Source: Nonomuraea typhae (GTDB taxonomy: Bacteria; Actinomycetota; Actinomycetes; Streptosporangiales; Streptosporangiaceae). From it: a DNA stretch of 64,000 nt. The notes under the pieces are model-generated. The model saw only the letters and a program-made list of their open reading frames with translations. It did not search any database and had not been told where the DNA came from. Of this stretch, positions 14,471-22,791 are shown in pieces (the first letter of the stretch is position 1; each line of letters starts with the position of its first letter). The stretch lies in the NCBI RefSeq assembly GCF_009760925.1, contig NZ_VRLV01000004.1, forward strand, positions 436,308-500,307, in the 5' to 3' direction. A program made the translations under genes and the position numbers.

Positions 14471-16471
14471 ATGCGCGGACGCAGGCGAGAGAGCGACGCG
14501 AGCGAGGGAGGACGGGGGCGCGGGCCAGAGGGCGAGGGGGGACGGCGGCGCGCGCCGGAGAGAGGCGCGGGCGAGAAACGGGGGCGGCGCGGGTCGGAGA
14601 GCGCGGCGGTGCTGCCGTCGCTGGCGACGGCCTGGTGGGACGCCCACACCGACGCCCTCGCCCGGACCGGCTTCCTGCGCATCGCCGCCCGGCTGCCCGC
14701 CACCATGGCCGGCGCGGTGGCCGTCGCCTGGCGGGCCGGCCGCGCCGACACCGTGATCGCGCTCGTGCTCAGCCTGCTCGGCGGCGTCGCCACCTCCTAC
14801 GGCCTGCTGGCCACCCGCGACGTGCTGGTGGCGCTGTTCGCCGCCGGGCCCACGCTCGATCGCGTCCAGGCGGCGCTGCCCGCGCTGGTGGCGGTGGCCG
14901 TGGCGGTCGCGGTCAGGTCCGCGCTGTCGATCGGGGCGGGGTGGGCGCAGGCCAGGCTCATGCCCCGGGTGCTCACGCTGGTGGAGCGGCAGTTGTTCGA
15001 GCTGACCACGCGGGTGGAGCTGGCCGCCTTCGACGACCCCGGGTTCACCGACGAGATGAAGCGGGCCCGCAACCGGGGCGGCCTGGCCCTGCAGGCGGTG
15101 GTGCGCGGCACGCTCGACCTGGCCGCGGGCCTGGCCGGGCTGGCGGGGACCGCGGTGGCGCTGCTGGTGGTGCATCCGCTGCTGCTGGCGGCGTTGTTCC
15201 TGGCCAGCCTGCCGGGCGCGTGGGCGGCGGTGCGCGTGGCACGGCTGTCGTACGTGAGCGAGCGCAACCGCACCTCGCGGCGGCGGCGCATGTGGATGCT
15301 GGGCGAGCTCATGGCCGAGCGGCTGACCGCGGCCGAGGTGCGCGTGTTCACGATGCGCGGCTTCCTGCTCGGCGAGTACGACCGGATGGTGGCCGCCGAG
15401 ACCGAGGCCGAGCTGGAGGTCGTGGCCGGGCAGACGCGGGTGCGGGTGCTGGGCGGCCTGCTGTCCGGGTGCACCACGGCCGGGCTGTACGCCGTGCTGG
15501 GGCTGCTGCTGGCCGGGGGCGCGCTGCCGCTGGCGGCGGCGGCCACCGCGGTCCTCGCGCTGCAGGCGGCCCGGATGTCGCTGACGCTGGCGCTGACCAA
15601 CGTCAACAAGATCTACGAAGAGGGCCTCTACTTCGGCGACTACACCGAGTTCGCCCACCGCTGCGCCGGACGCCTGCCGCCGCCCGCCGAGACCGCGAGC
15701 GTGCCCGCGCCGCGGGCCATCGACGTCAAGCTCGCCGGGCTCAGCTACGGCGACGACGGCCCGGCCGCGCTGGACGGTGTCAGCCTGACCGCCCGCCGCG
15801 GCCAGACGATCGCGCTCGTCGGCGAGAACGGCTCGGGCAAGACCAGCCTGGCCACGCTGCTGGCCGGGCTGCGCGTGCCCACCTCGGGCGCGGTCACCTG
15901 GGACGGCCTGCCGCTGCACCGCGCCGAGCGGGCCGAGGTGTGGCGGCACGTGGCGCTGGTCAGCCAGGAGTACTGGCGCTGGCCGTTCACCGCGGCCCGC
16001 AACATCACCCTGGGCGCCGCGGACGAGGACCCCGTCAGGATGCGCGCCGCCGCGGTGAAGGCCGGGGCGCACCAGATGATCGAGAACCTGCCGGATGGGT
16101 ACGACACCCTGCTCTCGCGGGTCTTCGCCGGAGGGCAGGACCTGTCCGGCGGCCAGTGGCAGCGGCTCACCTGTGCCCGTGCCTTCTACCGGGACGCGCC
16201 GCTGCTCATCTGCGACGAGCCGTCCGCGGCCCTGGACCCGAAGGCGGAGCACGCGTTGTTCGCGAGCCTGCGCGCCGGGGCCGAGCGCAGGATCACGGTG
16301 CTGATCACCCACCGGCTGGCCAACGTACGGCACGCCGACCGCATCTACGTCCTGCACCGCGGCCGGATCGCGGAGGAGGGCACCCACGGCCAGCTCATGG
16401 CGCTGGGCGGCCGGTACGCGGAGTTGTTCACCCTGCAGGCCGACGGCTACCTCGAGGAGCGGATCGCATGA
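14471..16471 (+). CDS. ABC exporter, fused permease and ATPase (RiPP export or self-protection)
   Basis: A 666-aa half-transporter: an Arg/Glu/Gly-rich hydrophilic N-terminus (about 45 residues), a six-helix membrane domain, and an ATPase with Walker A GENGSGKTS, Q-loop VSQEYW, signature DLSGGQWQR, Walker B LLICDEPSAALD and switch histidine ITHRL. It belongs to the type IV (MsbA/SunT-like) exporters but has no C39 peptidase domain, so leader removal must be done elsewhere. ATG 14471 was chosen because GGAGG lies 6 bases upstream; longer frames run into intergenic sequence. It is divergent from the LanKC operon and overlaps the following P450 (ATGA), tying both to the peptide product. Confidence 0.92.
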   Translation: MRGRRRESDASEGGRGRGPEGEGGRRRAPERGAGEKRGRRGSESAAVLPSLATAWWDAHTDALARTGFLRIAARLPATMAGAVAVAWRAGRADTVIALVLSLLGGVATSYGLLATRDVLVALFAAGPTLDRVQAALPALVAVAVAVAVRSALSIGAGWAQARLMPRVLTLVERQLFELTTRVELAAFDDPGFTDEMKRARNRGGLALQAVVRGTLDLAAGLAGLAGTAVALLVVHPLLLAALFLASLPGAWAAVRVARLSYVSERNRTSRRRRMWMLGELMAERLTAAEVRVFTMRGFLLGEYDRMVAAETEAELEVVAGQTRVRVLGGLLSGCTTAGLYAVLGLLLAGGALPLAAAATAVLALQAARMSLTLALTNVNKIYEEGLYFGDYTEFAHRCAGRLPPPAETASVPAPRAIDVKLAGLSYGDDGPAALDGVSLTARRGQTIALVGENGSGKTSLATLLAGLRVPTSGAVTWDGLPLHRAERAEVWRHVALVSQEYWRWPFTAARNITLGAADEDPVRMRAAAVKAGAHQMIENLPDGYDTLLSRVFAGGQDLSGGQWQRLTCARAFYRDAPLLICDEPSAALDPKAEHALFASLRAGAERRITVLITHRLANVRHADRIYVLHRGRIAEEGTHGQLMALGGRYAELFTLQADGYLEERIA

Positions 16472-17652
16472 CCACCGAACTCACCCCCGCCCAGCTCAAC
16501 GACGTGCCCACGCTGCGCCGCCTGCGCGAGGCCGCTCCGGTGCACCACGTGGACCTGGGCCGGGGCGGCGCCGAGTGGTTGCTGACCGGCTACGAGGCGG
16601 CCGTGACGGGCTTCTCCGACCAGCGCCTGATGGGGGACGGCGGCGCCGGGGAGCACCCGATCGAGGAGGCGGAGCGGGCGGGCCGGGTCATCTTCGAGGA
16701 GGACCTGGTGGACCTGTCCGGCCGGGACCACCAGCGGGTGCGCCGGCTGATCTCCCGCCAGCTCACGCCGCGCCGGGTGGCGGCGCTGGAGCCGAAGATC
16801 CGGCAGATCGCGGACGAGCTGCTCGCGGAGATCCCCCGGGGCGCGAGCGTGGACTTCGTCGCCGCCTTCGCCCGGCCCATGCCGATCATGACGTTGTGCG
16901 CCCTGGTCGGGGTGCCGGACGCGGACCGGCCCTACGTCAACGCCTACGTGACCGGCCGGGTCGCCACCCTGCCCGACGAGCCGCGGGCGCTTTCCCCCGG
17001 CCCGGACATGACCTCGCCGGAGACCGCCGAGATGGTCGCCTACCTGGGCGCGCTCATTGCGGAGCGCCGCCGGGCGCCCGCCGCAGACCTGATCAGCGGC
17101 ATGATCCGGCAGGCGGACGCCGAAGGGCTGGCCGACGCCTACCTGGTGGCCGCGGTCCGGCTGACCCTGGTGGCCGGGCACCGGGCGGTCACGGGGCTGC
17201 TGGCCAACGGCCTGGCGATGGTGCTGCGGGACCCGGCCCTGTGGGCGCGGCTGCCGGAACGGCTCGACGACGCCGTGGAGGAACTGCTGCGTTACGTCAC
17301 CCCGATCGCGCTGAGCGTGCCCAGGCACGCCACGGCCCCGGTGGAGGTCTGCGGCGCGGAGCTGCCGGAGAAGGCGGTGGTGCGCTGCGCGTGGGGCGCC
17401 GCCAACCGGGATCCGGCCAGGTTCCCCGAGCCGGACGCTTTCGACCCGGCCCGGCGGGACAACGCCCATCTGGCCTTCGGCTACGGGCACCACTTCTGCC
17501 TGGGCGCGGCGCTGGCCAGGGCCGAGATCAAGGTGGCGCTGTCGACGCTGCTGACCCGCTACCCGGGCATGCGGCTGGTGGAGGAGGAGCTGGTCTACCG
17601 CACCGGCGACCTGCGTGAGCCGCGGACGCTCCGGGTGGTGCTGGAGCCCTAG
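16468..17652 (+). CDS. Cytochrome P450 (third RiPP-cluster P450)
   Basis: A 394-residue P450 coupled to the exporter stop by ATGA. Seen: DHQRVRRLISRQLTPRR, EELLRYVTPIALSVPRH, heme loop FGYGHHFCLGAALA. The I-helix reads AGHRAVT in place of AGxE/DTT, the same loss as in its two paralogues, most like the P450 at 8837-9976. The N-terminus LRRLREAAPVHHVDLGRGG is again shared. Together with the leftward genes it gives the cluster three peptide-tailoring P450s. Its stop codon overlaps the stop of the convergent hypothetical gene. Confidence 0.92.
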   Translation: MTTELTPAQLNDVPTLRRLREAAPVHHVDLGRGGAEWLLTGYEAAVTGFSDQRLMGDGGAGEHPIEEAERAGRVIFEEDLVDLSGRDHQRVRRLISRQLTPRRVAALEPKIRQIADELLAEIPRGASVDFVAAFARPMPIMTLCALVGVPDADRPYVNAYVTGRVATLPDEPRALSPGPDMTSPETAEMVAYLGALIAERRRAPAADLISGMIRQADAEGLADAYLVAAVRLTLVAGHRAVTGLLANGLAMVLRDPALWARLPERLDDAVEELLRYVTPIALSVPRHATAPVEVCGAELPEKAVVRCAWGAANRDPARFPEPDAFDPARRDNAHLAFGYGHHFCLGAALARAEIKVALSTLLTRYPGMRLVEEELVYRTGDLREPRTLRVVLEP

Positions 17653-18194
17653 TCGAGCTGGTCGAGGATGGGCGTGACCAGCTCGTTGAGCTCGCGCACC
17701 AGCGCGGTGACGGCGTGCTCGGCGCTCTCCTCGACCCGGTCGTGCGGCCCCTCCGGCTCCGGCGGCAGCCCGCCCAGCGGCACCGGCGCCTCCACCAGCA
17801 GCGTCGCGCGCAGGAACGGGCTCCTGGCGAGGTCTTGCTGGGCCGGCTCGACGTACTGGCCGAACATCCTCGGCCAGCCCTGCCAGCCGCGGTCGCGCCA
17901 CCAGGTGCGCGAGGTGGTCAGCGGCTCGGGCAGCGGTGAGACGATCCGGATGCGGGCGGTCAGCGTGCCGTCCCAGGTGTTGCGCTCGCAGGTGGCGTCG
18001 AGCACCCGGCGATCCCAGCGGACGAAGCCGGGCGACAGCGAGGGCGGCACGGCCAGCCGCCAGGCCGCGCAGGCGAAGCGCACCGGCGCGATGTCACCCC
18101 ACTCGAACTCCGGCAGGTGCTTCTCCACGTGCGCCGCGTAGCGCCCGTAGCGTTCCCTGTCGAAGTCCTGATCGATCCAGAAGGCCTTGGCCAT
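17649..18194 (-). CDS. Hypothetical protein, 181 aa
   Basis: Not recognised. The protein starts MAKAFWIDQDFDRERYGRY and is soluble, acidic and tryptophan-rich (TTSRTWWRDRGWQGWPRMFGQ), with no signal peptide or membrane segment. Third-position GC is high throughout, so it is a real gene. It is convergent with the last RiPP P450, the two stop codons overlapping by 4 bases, and its start faces the TetR gene across about 100 bases. It could mark the right border of the RiPP cluster or belong with the TetR regulon. Confidence 0.7.
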   Translation of the reverse strand: MAKAFWIDQDFDRERYGRYAAHVEKHLPEFEWGDIAPVRFACAAWRLAVPPSLSPGFVRWDRRVLDATCERNTWDGTLTARIRIVSPLPEPLTTSRTWWRDRGWQGWPRMFGQYVEPAQQDLARSPFLRATLLVEAPVPLGGLPPEPEGPHDRVEESAEHAVTALVRELNELVTPILDQLD

Positions 18195-18254
18195 GAGGTC
18201 TACCGTACGGCGCGGCGCGCAGCAGAGTGCCGAAGATCGGTGAATGCCGGTTTT

Positions 18255-18280
18255 TTGACCAGTTATGCTTATCTGGTCAA
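18255..18280. promoter_or_regulatory. TetR-type operator, perfect inverted repeat
   Basis: TTGACCAG-N10-CTGGTCAA, 26 bases, with an AT-rich centre unusual in this DNA. It ends 15 bases before the TetR start and overlaps a TTGACC that could be a -35 element. Size and position fit autoregulation by the TetR protein and control of the coupled dikinase gene. Confidence 0.8.
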
Positions 18281-18295
18281 GAAACTGGAGGACAC

Positions 18296-19003
18296 ATGGC
18301 CCGGCCACCCGCGGACCCCGCGCGCCGCCGCGAGCGCGCCCACCGGGTCCTGGACGCCGCCGCCGGCCTGATCGTGCGCTGGGGCTACGACAAGACGACC
18401 ATCGAGGACGTCGCCCGCGCCGCCGGCGTCGCCAAAGGCACCATCTACCTCCACTGGAAGACCCGCGAGCTCCTGTTCGCCACACTGCTGCGCCGCGAGC
18501 GCGTCGAAAGCCTCCGCGAGGTACGGCAGGCCGCGCCCCGCACGCTCCACGACCTCGTCCGCCTGATGGCGACCGAACTCCAGCGCCGGCCCCTCATGCG
18601 CGCCGCCCTGCTGGGGGACTCCGGCGTCCTGGGCCGCCTGGCCCGGATCAAGAGCGCCCGCGCCCCCGACCCTCTGCAGATCGACGGCCTCGAGCGCTTC
18701 TTCGCCGAACTGGCCGAACACGGCGCCGTCCGCGCCGACCTCACCGTGGCGGAACACGTCAGCGTGCTCACCTCGGCCCTGTTCGGCTTCCTGACCTCCG
18801 AGCGCCTGACCCCCTACCGGCTGGCGCCGGAGCGCACGGCCGAGCTCCTGGCCGACACCGTCCACCGCACCCTCGAAGCCGGCGGCGACCTGCCCGGCCA
18901 GGCGGCCGAGGCGGTCGCCCGGGCGGTGACCGGCTACGTCGAGCACACCCTGGCCCTGGCAGAGAGCAAGCTCGACGCCGCACTGGAAGGACACCTGCCA
19001 TGA
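18296..19003 (+). CDS. TetR family transcriptional regulator
   Basis: N-terminal HTH (AAAGLIVRWGYDKTTIEDVARAAGVAKGTIYLHW) is a textbook TetR domain; the remaining ~170 residues form the ligand-binding and dimerisation region. ATG at 18296 was chosen because CTGGAGG lies just upstream and it gives MARPPADPARRRERAHR before the HTH. The palindrome 15 bases upstream is a likely autorepression site. The stop overlaps the start of the rifampin-phosphotransferase-like gene (ATGA), so repressor and enzyme are co-expressed, a layout typical of inducible drug modification or export. Confidence 0.92.
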   Translation: MARPPADPARRRERAHRVLDAAAGLIVRWGYDKTTIEDVARAAGVAKGTIYLHWKTRELLFATLLRRERVESLREVRQAAPRTLHDLVRLMATELQRRPLMRAALLGDSGVLGRLARIKSARAPDPLQIDGLERFFAELAEHGAVRADLTVAEHVSVLTSALFGFLTSERLTPYRLAPERTAELLADTVHRTLEAGGDLPGQAAEAVARAVTGYVEHTLALAESKLDAALEGHLP

Positions 19004-21567
19004 CGGCTTCCTCGCGTATGGTTCTCCCGCTCGGCGACGCGGGCGCCGACCTGCCCACCGCCGGGGGCAAGGGCGCGTCCCTGGCCCGGCTGAGCCGCGC
19101 CGGGCTGCCGGTGCCCGCCGGGTTCCACATCACCACCGCGGCCTACCGCGAGTTCGTCGCCCCCTTCCGCGGCCGCCTCGGCGGGCCGGACTCCCAGGAG
19201 CTGTTCGCCGCCCACGAGATCCCCGCCGCGCTGGCCGCCGAGATCCGCGCCGCCTTCGACGCCCTCGGCGCGGCCGCGGCGGGCGCTGCCGACAGAGCGG
19301 AAGCGGGGGACAAAGCGGCCGCTGGGGACGCTGGGGACTCTGGAGACGCTGGGGGTGCGGGGGACCTGGCGGTCGCGGTCCGCTCGTCGGCGACCGCCGA
19401 GGACCTGCCCGGGATGTCCTTCGCCGGTCAGCAGGACACCTACCTCGACGTCCGCGCCGACGGCCTGCTCGACGCCGTCCGCCGCTGCTGGGCCTCCCTG
19501 TGGAATCCGCGGGCCGTCGCCTACCGCGAGCACAACGGCGTCCCGCACGACGACGTGGCGCTGGCCGTGGTCGTCCAGGAACTCGTGGACGCCGACGCCG
19601 CCGGGATCCTGTTCACCGCCGATCCGGTCACCGGCGCCCGCGGTGAGACCGCGGTCAACGCCGCCTGGGGACTGGGCGAGGCCGTCGTCGGCGGCCTGGT
19701 CACCCCGGACTCCGCCGTCGTGTCGGGCGGCGGGGTGCGCTCCTACACCGTCGCCGACAAGGCCGTCATGACCGTGCGCGGCGCCGGCGGCACCCGTGAG
19801 GAGGAGGTCCCGGCCGGCCGCCGGCACGCTCGCGTGCTCGCCGACGACGAGGTCGTACGGCTGGCCGTACTCGGACAGGCGATCGAGAAGCTGTACGGCG
19901 TGCCGATGGACGTCGAGTGGGCCAGGCGGGGCGCGGACCTGTTCGTCCTCCAGGCCCGCCCCATCACCGGCCTGCCCGAGGAACTGGAGGAGTGGAACGA
20001 CAGCGGCATCGGCGAGTACCTGTGGACCAGCGGCAACCTCGGCGAGGCCATCCCCGACGTGATGACCCCGGTCACCTGGTCGCTGGTGCGGCTGTTCATC
20101 CGCGAGGCCATGTCCGCCGCGAACGTCCCCGGCTTCCAGCTCGTCGGCAACATCGGCGGACGCTTCTATCTCAACCTCAGCATGGCCATCTCGGCCGCCA
20201 AGGCGTTCGGCATGAGCAGCAGGCTCGGCGCGATCGAGCAGGTCTTCGGCAAGATCCCGCCCGGCCTGGACGTGCCGCTGCTGCCCGCGAGCCGCTGGCA
20301 GCTGATCAAGGCCATGGTGCCGGCGGCGATCCGCGTGCGCAGGCGCGTGAACGCCAACGTCAAGCTCCTGCCCGGCTTCCTGGCGACGGCCCGCGAACGG
20401 TGCGAGGCGCTGCGCTCGCGCGCCGGGCGGATCGAGGAGCCCGCCGCCCTGGCCGCCTTCTGGGACGCCGAGCTTCTGCCGTACGTCGTGCTGACCTGCC
20501 AGATGCTGGAGGCGGCCGGACGGCAGGGCGGCGCCGCGCTCGTCATGACCCGCGACAAGCTCCGCGCCATGGTCGGGGAGAGCGACGCCGAGGCCATGCT
20601 GACCGGCGCGAACGCCGGTGGCGAGCTGGCCAGCATGGGCCCGATCATCGGCCTGGACAAGCTCGCCCGCGGTGAGATCGGCCGCGACGAGTACGCCGCG
20701 CTCTACGGCCATCGGGGCGCCCACGAGTTCGAGGTGAGCATCCCCCGGCCCGGCGAGGATCCCGCCTGGATCGACAAGCAGCTCGCCGAGACCGCCCCCG
20801 CCGACGCCCGTGACCTGCTGGCCCGGCAGGAGGAGGCGCGTACGGCGGCTTGGGCGCGCTTCGACCGGCGCTACCCCGGCAAGGGCGCGGCGATGCGCGA
20901 GCGGGTGGCCAAGTGGAACGCGATCGTGCGGGACCGCGAGGACGCCAGGTCGGAGAACATGCGGGTCTTCTGGGCGATGCGCGCGTTCGTGCTGCGGGCG
21001 GGGGAGCTGACCGGCCTCGGCTCTGACGTCTTCTACCTGTCCGTGGACGAGATCCTGACGCTGCTGCGCGGGGGCGTCGCTCCGGTGGAGCGCATTCCGG
21101 TACGGCAGGCCACCCACCGGAAATACGCCTCCTTGCCGATCTATCCGATGCTCATCGTCGGCCACTTCGACCCGGTGCGCTGGGCCGCGTCACCGGATCG
21201 GCGGGTCGACCTCTACGACGCCCGCGGCGGCCAGGCGCCCGTGGGGGAGGCCGTCACCGGCTTCCCCGGCGCGCCCGGCGTGGTGGAGGGCGTGGCCCGG
21301 GTGCTGTCCGGCCCCGAGGAAGGCGACCGCCTGGCGGCCGGGGAGATCCTGGTGACCACGCTGACCAACATCGGCTGGACGCCGATGTTCCCCCGGGCGG
21401 CCGCCGTCGTCACCGACATGGGAGCCCCGCTGTCCCACGCCTCGATCGTCGCCCGCGAACTCGGCATCCCGGCCGTCGTGGGCACCGGCAACGCCACCAT
21501 GCGCATCCACGACGGCGACCGGATCCGCGTCGACGGTGAACGGGGGACCGTGGAAGTCCTCAACTGA
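19000..21567 (+). CDS. PEP synthase / rifampin phosphotransferase-like dikinase
   Basis: Domains: N-terminal PPDK ATP-grasp domain (GGKGASLARLSRAGLPVPAGF; AVRSSATAEDLPGMSFAGQQ; LFVLQARPIT), a middle region starting EEWNDSGIGEYLWTSGNLGE, and a C-terminal phosphohistidine swivel domain with GAPLSHASIVARELGIPAVVG, where the His is the phosphate carrier. There is no PEP-binding TIM barrel after the swivel domain. That order and the 855-aa length match rifampin phosphotransferases (ATP-grasp, drug-binding, His domain) rather than PpsA. Substrate is not shown by sequence. Residues about 90-122 are a low-complexity Ala/Gly/Asp insertion inside the ATP-grasp domain. Coupled to TetR by ATGA. Confidence 0.85.
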   Translation: MTASSRMVLPLGDAGADLPTAGGKGASLARLSRAGLPVPAGFHITTAAYREFVAPFRGRLGGPDSQELFAAHEIPAALAAEIRAAFDALGAAAAGAADRAEAGDKAAAGDAGDSGDAGGAGDLAVAVRSSATAEDLPGMSFAGQQDTYLDVRADGLLDAVRRCWASLWNPRAVAYREHNGVPHDDVALAVVVQELVDADAAGILFTADPVTGARGETAVNAAWGLGEAVVGGLVTPDSAVVSGGGVRSYTVADKAVMTVRGAGGTREEEVPAGRRHARVLADDEVVRLAVLGQAIEKLYGVPMDVEWARRGADLFVLQARPITGLPEELEEWNDSGIGEYLWTSGNLGEAIPDVMTPVTWSLVRLFIREAMSAANVPGFQLVGNIGGRFYLNLSMAISAAKAFGMSSRLGAIEQVFGKIPPGLDVPLLPASRWQLIKAMVPAAIRVRRRVNANVKLLPGFLATARERCEALRSRAGRIEEPAALAAFWDAELLPYVVLTCQMLEAAGRQGGAALVMTRDKLRAMVGESDAEAMLTGANAGGELASMGPIIGLDKLARGEIGRDEYAALYGHRGAHEFEVSIPRPGEDPAWIDKQLAETAPADARDLLARQEEARTAAWARFDRRYPGKGAAMRERVAKWNAIVRDREDARSENMRVFWAMRAFVLRAGELTGLGSDVFYLSVDEILTLLRGGVAPVERIPVRQATHRKYASLPIYPMLIVGHFDPVRWAASPDRRVDLYDARGGQAPVGEAVTGFPGAPGVVEGVARVLSGPEEGDRLAAGEILVTTLTNIGWTPMFPRAAAVVTDMGAPLSHASIVARELGIPAVVGTGNATMRIHDGDRIRVDGERGTVEVLN

Positions 21568-21615
21568 TGGCAAGGCGCATGCGGCTGATCACTCTTTGTG
21601 GTCACGATGGGCGGC

Positions 21616-21822
21616 ATGACCGACGAGATGGAATGGGAGCGGCGGGGCGTCGTCTACCGGCGTGCCAAGCTGGCCCTTGACCTGGGGCAGGCCCCTCTGG
21701 ACGACTACGGGCACGCGGGCGACCTCCTCGGGAAGGGCGTTCCCGCCGATCCGGCCGCGCCTTCGTTCGCGGCGCCTCGAGCCGTGGGTTTTCCCGGATC
21801 CCCGTGTCCGCTCCGGCCCTGA
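21616..21822 (+). CDS. Small hypothetical ORF or gene remnant
   Basis: Encodes 68 residues starting MTDEMEWERRGVVYRRAKLA. The first ~43 codons have the strong third-position GC of a real gene (through GDLLGKGVP), after which the sequence becomes Pro/Ala-rich and loses coding character. It may be a 5' fragment of a deleted gene. No clear ribosome-binding site. The surrounding 21568-21934 holds nothing else I can identify apart from an AT-rich stretch around 21840-21905 that may be a promoter. Confidence 0.4.
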   Translation: MTDEMEWERRGVVYRRAKLALDLGQAPLDDYGHAGDLLGKGVPADPAAPSFAAPRAVGFPGSPCPLRP

Positions 21823-21934
21823 TTGCGTGTGGAGTCACTGCATTGTTGACCGATTGCACTTCAGGCGGTGTGCATGTCGTGTCAAATAGGTGAAGCGCTT
21901 TTTCGCCTGAGTTGTGGCGGCTTACAGTGCGGGC

Positions 21935-22375
21935 GTGACGACCGACGGTGACGGTGAGCGTCGCGCACTCGTATGCGCGCTGGTGGCAGAGTTCGCTCCG
22001 GAGGAACTGCCCGCCTTCGACTTACTGACCAGCGCCTGCTTCGCCGCCCCCGGCAAGGCCGGCGGCGCGCGTGTCTCCGGCGCCGGCCTGGCGGACCCCA
22101 CCCTCACCGGCCTGCTCTGGGGCGTGATGGGCGGTCTCACGACCGAGATGACCCTCGCCGGGGTGCGCCCCGGTCGCACCCGCTGGCGGCAGGAACGGCA
22201 GCGCCGCAAGGCGGGCGGCCCGGACGCGCCTCTGCCCGCTCTGGGGGACGCCTTCCCCGAGGCGGAAGCGGTGATCACCGACCACCTGCGCTCCGCCGGG
22301 CGCGAGGACGCCGAGGCGATCGCCCATCGCGCCACGGACCGATGGGCCCGCCGAGACTGGACCACACCCCAATGA
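21935..22375 (+). CDS. Hypothetical protein, about 146 aa
   Basis: Starts VTTDGDGERRALVCALVAEFAPEELPAF (GTG 21935; a GTG seven codons earlier is equally possible). Soluble, acidic, with no motif I recognise. Third-position GC supports coding on this strand. It is followed by the 15-bp tandem array, not by another clear gene. Confidence 0.6.
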   Translation: MTTDGDGERRALVCALVAEFAPEELPAFDLLTSACFAAPGKAGGARVSGAGLADPTLTGLLWGVMGGLTTEMTLAGVRPGRTRWRQERQRRKAGGPDAPLPALGDAFPEAEAVITDHLRSAGREDAEAIAHRATDRWARRDWTTPQ

Positions 22376-22412
22376 CCGCCTCCCTCCTGCTCCCTGCCAC
22401 GCGGATCCCGGT

Positions 22413-22547
22413 GGTGTGGACCCCAAGGGTGTGGACCCGGATGGTGTGGACCCGGATGGTGTGGACCTGGGTCGTGTGGATGCTGGTGGTGTGGACCCGG
22501 ATGGTGTGGATCTCGCGGGTGTGGGCTTCCAGGACGTGGGGCTTGGC
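22413..22547. repeat. 15-bp tandem repeat array, about nine copies
   Basis: Units of GGTGTGGACCCGGAT recur with exact 15-base spacing from 22413; the fourth to ninth copies are partly diverged. Because the period is a multiple of three, all frames stay open: GVDPD or MVWTR on the + strand and HTIRV on the - strand. None has a convincing start or ribosome-binding site. The remainder of 22376-22791 contains no gene I can support. Confidence 0.8.
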
Positions 22548-22791
22548 GGGGCGGGACACGGCGGATCCCGGTCCCGCCCCGGTGACCGCGCCGCCGCCTC
22601 CCAAACCGCGCCGGACCGTGCGCGTAAGAGACCGCGGCGGTGGCGCTGCTGAAGTATGTCCGTGGGGGGACGGCGCCACCGCCGCCTGGAGCAGGCGGAG
22701 ACCCTGCCGGGCAGGCCGATCCGCGGCCCAGTTCCCGGGTTGGGGCGGCGGTGCCGTACCGGCGTGAAGGCGGCGGTGGCCGCCCCGGCGG

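Noticed and set aside
22275..22679. Minus-strand ORF with HTIRV repeats
   Set aside because: The repeat period is a multiple of three, so all frames stay open by chance; no ribosome-binding site or conserved flanks.
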